DNA from: Narthecium ossifragum
Lineage: Eukaryota; Streptophyta; Magnoliopsida; Dioscoreales; Nartheciaceae
Length of the DNA: 64,000 bases
Direction of reading: 5' to 3'
NCBI GenBank assembly: GCA_963920575.1
Contig: OY986968.1
Coordinates: 23,194,129 to 23,258,128 of the forward strand
The translations under genes and the position numbers were made by a program. The stretch's first letter is position 1; each line of letters opens with the position of its first letter. Below the pieces are notes generated by a model, which saw nothing but the letters and a program-made list of their open reading frames with translations, did not search any database and had not been told where the DNA came from. This document shows positions 55,641-64,000 of this stretch, piece by piece.

Positions 55641-56860
55641 CCGTGCATGATGTTATGCTATTGCAATGATATTTCTTCCTCCAAGTGTGAGCTGAGTATA
55701 AAAGTACTTGCCTTGAAGTATGAGATGAGATGTTTAATTTTTTGTTGAACAAGCTATATCTTACCATGCTCCAACTATTATTTTTTCATGATCTGTTGTC
55801 TTGTGGTGATCTTGGTTTCTAGATAATTTCTGCGGCTTATTTCAACAAACATCTTATGTCATAATTTCCACGGCTTGTTCATATATATCTTAGCATGCTC
55901 CAACGACATAATAATTTCTCCAACGAGCGAGGATTAGATGATGTGGCAGTCCATGATTGGTTAAAAGCAGTCAAAATTTATGAATTCTGGTCAAAATTAG
56001 GTCACGTCCATCAAGTCCGTTAAAATGATTGATGGCGTCAAAGATTAAGGTAGTTTTTGAAGGTAATTTGAAGATAGTTTTTGAATCTTTTTTAAACTAC
56101 CCAAGTGATCAATCAGACCTAAATTACATGATGCTAAAATGTAACTAAACCATGATCTTCTGAGCCCAATCGTTAGGATCCGTTGTTTCTATTGTATAAC
56201 ATAATTACTAGCCATGCTTTCTATATATAAAGCCATGATAGTTTGTGTTCCCACCGATGTGGGACTATAGAGTGCCGGTTGGTTGCGGCATAGGATATTT
56301 CAGGTTTAGAAAGGATATGCATTAGTATGTTGTGTTATAAATAAATATGATATTTTCAAATAATGATAAGGCCTATTTTGTGGGTAGTTTTGATTCGATG
56401 GTTCTAATTTATTTGTTGTGAATTTCTCTTAATTGGAAGAGTTGTTACACTTCTCTCATGGCGAGACCTCTCTTGAAGATCGATACAGTTCGTAATAACT
56501 GATAGATTACATTGACTCTTGTATGAACGGTCACTTGAGACGTGTTCGTTGATTGCGAATAGGTGTGATCTCCTCTTCTATATAAGAATGACCGGTTTCT
56601 TCCTGAATAAGTTTTTATTTATAGAGAACTCATGTTCCTCTCTGCTTCTTAAAATTCTCTTTCTTTCAAGTTACGTTGGATTGGGCAATCAGATTTATAG
56701 ATCTTTTAGAGTTGCAGTCTTGAAGATCTAATAGTGGGCATTGTATCTAGGGGATAGAATTTTTGAGACCTATTGCAATTGGGGGAAATTATTATCTTCA
56801 AGAGGGCGCTTGCTTCGGCCGCACCTTGCCTACTTCCATTGTTTTCTACTTTATCTGAAT
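55641..56860. other. AT-rich intergenic DNA, no gene recognised
   Basis: Frames are short. Sequence from about 56250 (TGTGTTCCCACCGATGTGGG, a local palindrome) to 56860 leads into a copia gag and may be a decayed LTR and leader, but I could not define ends. Confidence 0.4.
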
Positions 56861-56869
56861 TTTCAACAA

Positions 56870-57415
56870 CAATTTTGAAGATAGTAATACGGAGCCAATT
56901 GCAAAGGAAGCTGCAATTGAAGTAGAAAAATTAGAGAAGATTGACGGAGGAAACAATTATACTCTTTGGAAGATTAAAATATACCACCAACTGTTCATCA
57001 CTCATGTTGCCTATGTTTTAACGATTCCTTGTCCCAAAGAAGCGCTAAAGCCGAAAGAGCTTGTTGAAAAACAAAAGAAATGGTGTGAAGATGACTACAA
57101 TTGCCGATTCCTCATACTTAACTCCATGTCAAATGCTCTTTTTGACGTCTATCATAAGCATGTTTATGCGGTAAAGCTTTGGACAACATTGGAAGAGAGG
57201 TATGTAAATTCTAATGCTTGAAATTATTCTTACATGATTAATAAGTACGTCAGCTATCGCATGGATGATACTCAACCTATCATAAATCATATCTATGAGT
57301 TAATTTAAATTGATCAAGATATTGCTGAATATGGAGAATCAATTTCGAAGGAATTTCAAGTTTCTCATATCATTGGTAAACTCCCTCCTTCATGGAAGGA
57401 TTACCAAAGAGTGTT
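56870..57415 (+). pseudogene. Copia gag (UBN2) pseudogene
   Basis: The translation from about 56925 reads KLEKIDGGNNYTLWKIKIYH, then KKWCEDDYNCRFLILNSMSN and KLWTTLEERYVNSNA. A stop follows, then YMINKYVSYRMDD, then YELI, a stop, and HIIGKLPPSWKDYQR. This is the classic copia gag pattern (F.G..Y..W...M, LW..L...Y, L...LP.SW). Two in-frame stops kill it. The 3' side is interrupted by a LINE tail at 57416. Confidence 0.8.
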
Positions 57416-57810
57416 TTTTTTTTAAAGATAAGCCCGAAGGCTGGGATTACATCATCTAGGTGGCAAACACAACCACTGAGTCCACCCCATTGACAGGGGG
57501 CCTAGCAACAACAAATGCAACCTCTCGGGCCTGCCTAGCCAAAAAGTCCGCCCTCTGATTATGTTCATGAGGGATAAAATGAACCTGGAAATCCTTCAGT
57601 CGTGCAGCTAGCCACCAAATATCCTGAAGAAAGAGAAGTATGCTACCTGAGCTTGGGATACGCCCATTAACCAATTCAGTCGCAGCTTGCGAATCACTCT
57701 CAACCAGTAGGGATGGGTATCTGATAAGACTTGAAAAGTGCACAAAACACCCTTGTAATTTGGCTTTGTTGGTCTCCGAGCAATGCTTCACTGACTATTT
57801 TTATCCTATT
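57416..57810 (-). mobile_element. LINE RNase H fragment
   Basis: The minus strand encodes SLLVESDSQAATELVNGRIP, then LKDFQVHFIPHEHNQRADFL and ARQAREVA, a canonical plant LINE RNase H end (VESDS..., HN..AD.LA). T10 at about 57415-57424 is its poly(A) tail. It is inserted directly after the copia gag pseudogene and is 5'-truncated. Confidence 0.82.
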
Positions 57811-58468
57811 TTAGGTATAACAGCCCCTAATAGGAGTTAGACCAACTTTGGATTGTATAGTGCCAATCCCACTATAGTAGTGCCAGTCCCACTACGTTCC
57901 ATTCCTAATCCTTCATGCATCCTACTTTTGTAGATTCGGCCATCGAGACGCTAACCCATCTCGATCTTACACCCAAATCCATATCCGTACTACTACTTGC
58001 GATGAATTCATCATGATAAGAGGGTTCATTAGCGGTGAACGTAACTAATCATTCGGTCACTGATAATTAGATATTTGTTCTTGCCAACAAGAAATCCTAA
58101 ACAGAACTTGTTGAGTGGTAAGGAGAACTAGCCATTCACTTATCAACTTTTAGGAAGCCATTCATCGTGTTTGCATGTCCTAATCTTAGGAAGACTTGGT
58201 AGAACCTTAGTTACTGATTAAGAATCATGTGGTCCTTTCTCTCATATTCATAAAACCTTTAGTATGATTTTAGTTTAATTTCAATCCGTAATTTTTGCCC
58301 AACTCATTAGTAGGAAATTTACTAAGCTTTCAATCTTAATTACCTTGAATCCCTGTGGACTCGACTCGGACTCTCCACTATTTACTAGTTCTTAGTAGTT
58401 AAAGTAGAGCACCGTAAATATAATAATTTTGGTCAGACTTATTAGGCCGCGACACTTTTCAAGTCATA
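57811..58468 (+). mobile_element. Probable Tat/Athila-type LTR remnant
   Basis: ATCCCTGTGGACTCGACTCGG at about 58351-58371 resembles the conserved U5 sequence of Tat/Athila-type Ty3 LTRs and the corresponding part of the solo LTR at 38087-39530. The preceding 400 bp are AT-rich without coding capacity. Termini were not resolved. Confidence 0.4.
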
Positions 58469-58499
58469 TCAGTATCCCCTCCGGATCGCCTCCTGTACG

Positions 58500-59682
58500 G
58501 CCAATTTAATAGCCCCTAGTGGAGGTGTCAAACGTGTCGTGCCGGCCTGGCCCACGAAATTGAGGCCCATACCGTGCTCGTGCCATGCCAACCCACCAAA
58601 CCAACGTGCCCGTGCTCGTGCCGGCCCAAGAACTCCAACTCCAAACCCGGCCCGTCCCATAGCCCATGAACTAACGTGCCCGTGCCGCACACGTGCCCCC
58701 GTATTATGGGCCAAGCCAAAGGCCCACAGCCCTTAGGCCACCCCGCAGTCCGGCTGTCCCTCACTCCACCTCTCTCCTCTGACTCCTCTGATCCTCTCCC
58801 ACTATATCATGAGTCGTGACCCCGGGTCCCCGACACCACCGCCAGCGATCTCATCATCACCGACCTCCCTATCGCCGGACCAAGTCGAGCACTCCGCCCC
58901 TCCACAGCTCCGCCGCTCTCTCTCTCTTCCCCGCCGAGATTCGACGCCTGTCTCTCTTCCCCACCGAGATCCGACAGGGGCCGACCTCAACCGTCCACCC
59001 TCCGCCGACCAACCCTCGTCGGCTCGCCCTCGGATCTCCCTAAACCCCGACCTCCACCTGACCACCATCACCAGCCTCCACCGGTCCCATCTCCGGCTAA
59101 ACCCTCTCATCTCTCCCTTGGTTAAACCCTAACCCCACCCCGACCACCGTCACCACACTCCATCGCCTCCCTGGACCCTGGCCGTTGGATCTCCACACTG
59201 ACCGCCGTTACCAACCTCCACCGGCCATCCCGACCTTGGAGCTCCCCGATCTCCCCTCCGGGTACCTCCCCGACGGACTCCGGCTACATCCCCGAGGATG
59301 GAGTACTCGATGCCTTCGGAGATATCTCCTCTCTCAATCTCCCCTCCGGCTACCTTCGTTGTTCTCTCTCTTCCCCGTCGAGATCCGACTCCCCTCCACA
59401 CCGCCACCCACCGCGCCTCCTCCCTCGACGGAAGTAGCATGTGCCCAAGGCGGGCGAGCCACGCTCTGGCCCAAGGCCGGCGGGGGCGTGCCTGGGCCGA
59501 GTGCGTGCCAGGCTCGTGCCTGGGCTGTGCCCGGGCCAGGCGACGTTCTGGGCCGTGCTCGTGCCTTGGGCCCCAAACCTTAGGCCCAACACGGCACAAC
59601 TAGTTGGGGCACAACCCAGCTGAAGCCGTGCCTGGGCCTGCCACATGGCGTGCCGCCCGCGACGGGCTTGGGCAGCCCAGCT
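58500..59682. mobile_element. GC-rich transposon-like sequence cut by the assembly gap
   Basis: At the left, GGAGGTGTCAAACGTGTCGTGCC is followed by many CGTGCCCGTGC/GTGCCGGCCC words (58530-58740). At the right (59420-59680) the related GTGCCTGGGC, GCCGTGCTCGTGCC and GGCCCAACACGGC appear, as in subterminal repeats of a hAT-like element. The middle is Pro/Arg-rich in every frame and has no recognisable domain. The right terminus would fall in or beyond the N gap. Confidence 0.45.
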
Positions 59683-59882
59683 NNNNNNNNNNNNNNNNNN
59701 NNNNNNNNNNNNNNNNNNNNNNNNNNNNNNNNNNNNNNNNNNNNNNNNNNNNNNNNNNNNNNNNNNNNNNNNNNNNNNNNNNNNNNNNNNNNNNNNNNNN
59801 NNNNNNNNNNNNNNNNNNNNNNNNNNNNNNNNNNNNNNNNNNNNNNNNNNNNNNNNNNNNNNNNNNNNNNNNNNNNNNNNNN
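59683..59882. other. Assembly gap, exactly 200 N
   Basis: An uninterrupted run of 200 N, a round number that suggests a placeholder, not a measured length. It sits in GC-rich repetitive sequence. Confidence 0.98.
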
Positions 59883-59909
59883 GGTGGATTGACAGCACTT
59901 CCCTCACTT

Positions 59910-60870
59910 TAGGTTGTTTGGTTGGGCCATCAACTCGATGGAGTGGAGGGATTGGACTCCTGAAAAGGGCTCAGTCAGCCATTTGACTCTGGCCAAAAAA
60001 GAGCCAGAGTCACCTGAGTGGAGTGGGCTGACTGTGAATCAATGGCCAGTTCGGTGATTATGAGAGGCATTGTACCCGAGAAACCGTGGTTCCTCGTCTC
60101 GAGCTTCGCCCGCTCCAGCTCCCTCTCCGTCCTCTGCTCCCTCTCCGCCGGCTCTCCTTCCATGGCCGCCGGCGGAGACATCGCCGCCGCCCTCCTCCAC
60201 TACGCCACCACTACCACCATGCCCCAGCAAAGCCGCACCGAAATTCGGATCTCCTTCAACGGCCTCCGCTCCCGATCTCCCTGCAACTTCCTCGTCTCCA
60301 GCAACCTCTCCGTCCTCTGCTCCCTCTCCGCCGGCTCTCCTTCCACTACCAACGTACCACACCCGCCTCGATCAAGCCGACGTTCTACTGAAATCCTACA
60401 AATCGGAGCCGGATTGCTCGCCGGATCGCGTGAGGTTGAAGGGCAACCGCCAGTGCAGGCTGGCGCTATCGGATCTACCGGCGGAGGTGTACGACAGGGA
60501 GTGGGATCTGATCATGATCGACGCGCCCAAGGGGTACTTCCCGGCGGTGCGGTGATGGCGAGGAACCGACGGCGCGGGGGTTGGACGGACGTCTTCCTCC
60601 ACGACGTCTGTCCAACTCCGTGGAGAAGACCTTCGCCTTGGAGTTCTTGTGCGAGAAGTACCGGGTCGGCGGGACTGATTGTTGAAGAAGTGTCATCGAG
60701 ATCTTCTTTGTTGTTATGGGGTGGCGAGAGAATCCCCGATCGAAGGTTTAGATTTCAGCCTCCACTCCAGCACCAACCAAACGGCAGAAAGTTCAAAAGT
60801 CAGTCAACTCAGTCTCCACTCCAGCACCAACCAAACAGCAAAAACTGACAAGCCACTTCACATGACTTCA
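59910..60870. mobile_element. Possible DNA transposon shell around a captured gene
   Basis: GGTTGTTTGGTTGG and GATGGAGTGGAGGG at the left (59912-59950) are mirrored by CTCCACTCCAGCACCAACC at the right. The right copy occurs twice in tandem (about 60757-60790 and 60813-60845). This inverted flank suggests a non-autonomous TIR element holding the pseudogene, but exact ends and a target duplication were not established. Confidence 0.4.
60060..60680 (+). pseudogene. Glucuronoxylan 4-O-methyltransferase-like (DUF579) pseudogene
   Basis: The enzyme family methylates glucuronic acid on xylan in the Golgi. Recognisable blocks are ALLHYATTTTMPQQSRTEIR with SPCNFLV (60190-60300); YHTRLDQADVLLKSYKSEPD with CQCRLALS-like sequence and LPAEVYDREWDLIMIDAPKG (60356-60540); AVMARNRRRGGWTDVFLHDV (60546-60605); and a VEKTFALEFLCEKY-like end (60620-60665). 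Between SPCNFLV and YHTRL, the S-adenosylmethionine-binding FGLGHDS segment and about 40 residues are missing. They are replaced by a 41-bp copy of upstream sequence. At least two frameshifts occur. It is dead, and probably captured by a transposon. Confidence 0.78.
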
Positions 60871-60909
60871 CTTTACAAAAGTCTGCACTCCAAAAAGAGA
60901 TTCCACTAC

Positions 60910-61939
60910 TGTGAGGACCCGCCCCTCTATTCCTGTGGCTTGTGGTTGACCTCAAGGGCAATTTGGGAAATTGTGCCTTGTCGGTCATTTCACACCTTGT
61001 GTGGACACACGGACCTTGCTTGATGATTGTGTTTGCTTAGAATGGTTAGGTGGACCCGAGATCGGAAGATCTGGGCTTGGGCTTGAGTTTCAGCCCAAGT
61101 TTGCCTTTCTGGGCAAAGGAGATCGATCTCATTTTGTGGTGAGATCGATCTGGCCTTGCTAGCCAGATCGATCTGGCATGACATGCAGATCGATCTCTCT
61201 GTGCCTGGAAGTCGTTGACGGTGGAGTTCGAAGTACGGCCACGGTGGTGGCCATCGCTTCCCCTGTCAGGGGAGGGGAGACTTTTGCTCCCCTCCTTCGC
61301 CTTTTCCCCACCTTTGCCGGCTTTCCCCAGCCTTATCCCCTTCCCCTCCTCCTTCCTTTCTTTCTCTTCTTCCTTCTTCTTCCTCCCAACTCTGCTTCTT
61401 CCCCTTGGCCGGCTGAACCTTGCTCGTCGCCGTTCTCCCTCCTCCGGCCACCGTTCTAGGAGCTTGAAGGCTCGTTGGAACCGTGACGGCGTGAGGAAGA
61501 TCCTAGGCTTGGCGCCGTGGATCGAAGAAGCTCCTTGGAGGTAGGGTTTCCTACTTTAGACTCCGGCATGTTTAGAAAGGGTTTTGAATCCGGTTTTGAT
61601 TTCCTTAGATCTCTTTGTGTAGTTGGTGTTTTCCGGTTTTGAAGCCTTGAGTAGCTTCGTGGTCCTTAGATCTACCAACCCACCTAGTTTGGTGAGGTGT
61701 GGTTGAGGTTTCCGGCGGTATTCTTCGCCGTCCGGCCACCGGTGAACCCATCCAGATCGATCTCATGGGATGAGATCGATCTCGTTTGGGGTGGCACACC
61801 CCGCCCGAGCGAGAGCGATCTCCCGGGGAGGGAGATCGATCTCTTGGCGGTTGGCGTCGGTGCTCTTGGGTCACAAGCCAGATCGATCTCCATATGGGTG
61901 GAGATCGATCTCGTTTGGTTGACCGGAACGGGTGCTTCT
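60910..61939 (+). mobile_element. Tekay-like LTR (LTR-4), first ~1 kb
   Basis: It starts TGTGAGGACCCGCCCC at 60910 and has the family landmarks (GGGCAATTTGGGAAATTG, TTTCACACC, GTGTTTGCTTAGAATGG, TAGGTGGACCCGAGATCGG). AGATCGATCT-type palindromes lie at 61120-61195 and 61750-61915. A pyrimidine-rich leader (about 61265-61440) is followed by a donor-like GTAGGG at 61541. It is interrupted at 61939 by another LTR of the family. Confidence 0.8.
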
Positions 61940-64000
61940 TGTGAGGACCTGTCCCTCTACCTTTGTGGCTCGTTGTAGACTGCAGGGGCAATTTGGTAAA
62001 TTGCGCCTTGTTGGTTTGTTTCACACCCGCGTGTGCACACACTGACATTGTATGTGTTAGTGTTTGTTTAGAATGGCTAGGTGGACCCGGTATCGGAAGA
62101 TCCCAGCTCGAGCGCGTCGAAGCTTGCCTTTGGGGCAGCTGACGACCCTTGAGCGATCGATCGCTCCTTGGAGCGATCGATCGGACTCGTGAGCGAGTCG
62201 GTGGGTTTTTTGACCCGCTCGGATCGATCCGACTTGGTGTTGGATCGATCCAGCCTGTGTCGGATCGATCCGACTTGGTGTGGGATCGATCCGGGGCGCG
62301 AGCGATCGATCGCTCCTTGGAGCGATCAATTGGACTCGCGTCGGTGGCTTTTTCTGCTTCGCGAGGACGGCCGCCGTTGGCCGTTGCTCTCTCCTGTCAG
62401 AAGGGGAGGACTTTCCCTCCCCTCCTTCACCTTTCTCCCCTCTTTCGCGGCTGTCCCCTCCCCCTTTTCCTCCTTTTCTCCTTCCCCTTTTTCCTTCTTC
62501 TTCTTCCTTCCTCTTTTCTTCTCCCGACGGTTCCCTTCCCATGTTTTTCCGACAGCCACCTTCCCCTCTTCCGTTCTCCCTCCTCCGACCATCATTTTGG
62601 GTGTTCTAAGGCTCGTTGGATCCGTAGCAACGAGAGGAAGGCTCCTGGTGTGGTTTGAAGGCTTGTTGGTGACTGGTTACGAGGGATCAGCCGAGGAAAG
62701 CATTCTTCGGTAGGTTCTTCTACCTACTGTATTATTTAATGGGTTTCTCTAGATCTAGCCGTTGGATCTTGTTGATCTTTATCTTGTTGGATTCGTCATG
62801 CTTAGTAGAATTTCTAATATAGATTTCATAAGCTTTGGTTGAGATCTTAGTCGGAGTTATGCATGATTAAGCTCGGATTTTCTGGTTTTTGCTGTTCTTG
62901 AAGAACAGCCGGCTTGTGGCTTGTTTTCCGGGCGGTACGTACATGATCTTGTGTTGTGATGAGCATAAGAGTTGTAGATCTTTGAATCTACTCTCTGACC
63001 CAACTGATTTAATAATTTTTCGATTTTCCGACGATTTGTTATGAATTGTTTACTGGAGGGCTGCGTTGCAGCAATTAATTGGTAAGTTAGTTTGATTAGC
63101 GGTCTTTATTAGTATTTTCCCGTTAATCCAACCGTTGGATGATTATGGATTTTGGATATGTTGATCCTGGTATGTACACCTACGGATGACTAAGTTGGAT
63201 CTTGAATCCGACGTCGGTTGGACGTCGGATCGACGGGATCAATTAGCTCCTAAGTAGAGGCTTTGAGTGTTTTGAATATAATATTATATTTTGGAATATA
63301 ATATTATATTGTTTACTGTTTATCATCGTTTTTCGGGGTTGCTTCCCGTTGCAGGAGTCCGCGGTTGACGGTCGCGGTACCGTCGTAATGCCGGGATCCG
63401 CTGCGGATCGGCTGGCAGCGGTTGGTAGTACCGCTGCAGCGATCCGGTTGACTTGTATGCTACCCTTGACATACTGTTGCATGCCTATCTCCTGTTTGTG
63501 TATGCAATAGCAACATCGTTGATTTGTGCATTAGTTGCATTGGTTAGGGCGTGGGTGATCTGTTGGTCGCCGTCCCGAGGCTGGAAGCTCGGACTTAGCC
63601 CTAGGACCGGGGTTGGGTAGTTTGAACCCGGTTTGAATTGTAGTGTCCTGTCAAACTTGATGATAGGCCTAGATGACTGGTGCACTTGTTGCTTGATGAT
63701 TGTGGAGGCCGTGTCGGCCTCGAGTCGGATCTGAGGTGTAGCCGGCGTCCGGTGTTCTTAAAACTCTTGAGTAGAGTAGTTGCCTACTCAGTGGTGTCTC
63801 TTCCAACCAAACAGTGTTAGTGTTCAGTGTCCTGTTGAGAGTCAGCAGTGTTGTTTTCTGCTACTGAGTGTGACCAGATATATGACCAGCCCGGCTGGAA
63901 GACCATGATCGTGGGCCTCAGGGACACGCGGTGGGGTTATGGGACCCTTGTATACACCCAGGTCTCACTTGAGGGCGACACTATTGTGTTTCCCTCTTCC
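61940..64000 (+). mobile_element. Tekay-like LTR (LTR-5), runs off the window
   Basis: It starts TGTGAGGACCTGTCCC at 61940 inside LTR-4; the preceding 5 bases are CTTCT. Palindromes are of the GAGCGATCGATCGCTC and GGATCGATCC kind (62150-62335). A pyrimidine-rich leader (62390-62530) ends in a donor-like GTAGGT at 62710. The remainder aligns in order with 6840-8340 of the complete element, including GATCTAGCC..GTTGGATCTTG and GAACAGCCGGCTTG. It reaches GTGTTTCCCTCTTCC at the edge, just before the expected acceptor region. Confidence 0.8.

Noticed and set aside
58802..59603. Overlapping open frames near the gap
   Set aside because: All six frames are open because the DNA is GC-rich and low in stops; no family signature was found.

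Overview
The window is nuclear DNA from a flowering plant. The evidence is one intact plant DUF2921 membrane-protein gene, remnants of plant-specific genes (arogenate dehydratase, glucuronoxylan methyltransferase, a membrane-anchored MYB), and a dense load of plant transposable elements: Ty3 Tekay/Del-like and Ty1/copia LTR elements, hAT, Tourist-type MITEs and LINEs. The intact gene has a GC-rich 5' end that falls to AT-rich at its 3' end, which hints at a monocot, but I cannot name a species. No bacterial operon, CRISPR, rRNA or tRNA gene was found. One 200-N assembly gap lies at 59683-59882.

Layout. 1-18750 is a nested set of elements. A Tekay-like LTR, whose left end is outside the window, is interrupted by a reverse-oriented solo LTR of the same superfamily (886-3303) and by a hAT transposon (3453-17383, perfect 8-bp target duplication). 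The hAT is itself split by a 9.8-kb LTR retrotransposon (6096-15896, perfect 5-bp duplication) that breaks the transposase gene. 18900-19600 holds a decayed FAD/amine-oxidase pseudogene. 20200-25160 holds duplicated non-coding DNA, a LINE tail, a SUMO-E2-like fragment, a copia LTR, two DUF2921 pseudogene pieces and a Tourist-like MITE. 25160-27480 is GC-rich and unassigned; 27480-30040 is quiet. 30041-32812 (minus) is the only convincing intact host gene.

33000-41860 is duplicated DNA, LTR remnants and an arogenate dehydratase pseudogene split by a solo LTR with a perfect 5-bp duplication. 41860-44860 holds a LINE containing a small hAT MITE, then an 888-bp hAT that has captured a MAMYB-like gene. 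44940-45840 looks like an orphan promoter with a leader exon and intron. 46050-48840 is a compact copia element with one open 510-codon frame but no integrase. 49640-52120 is a SUMO-E2-like gene whose catalytic cysteine appears lost and whose intron carries an oddly palindromic TRIM element. 52400-53900 holds further DUF2921 fragments, 54350-55640 a LINE, 56870-57800 a copia gag pseudogene with a LINE tail. 58500-59680 is GC-rich repeat next to the gap, 59900-60870 a glucuronoxylan methyltransferase pseudogene, and 60910-64000 two more nested Tekay-like LTRs.

How the parts relate. The SUMO-E2-like and DUF2921-like sequences occur together at about 22-25 kb and 50-54 kb around the intact DUF2921 gene at 30-33 kb, so the locus looks like an old local duplication that transposons have broken up. 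The main unexplained patterns are: arrays of GATCGATC/GGTCGACC palindromes in the Tekay-like LTRs, phased at about 21 bp in one copy; splice-donor and splice-acceptor signals conserved across LTR copies; and a TRIM whose two outer ends are both the 5' end of its LTR.
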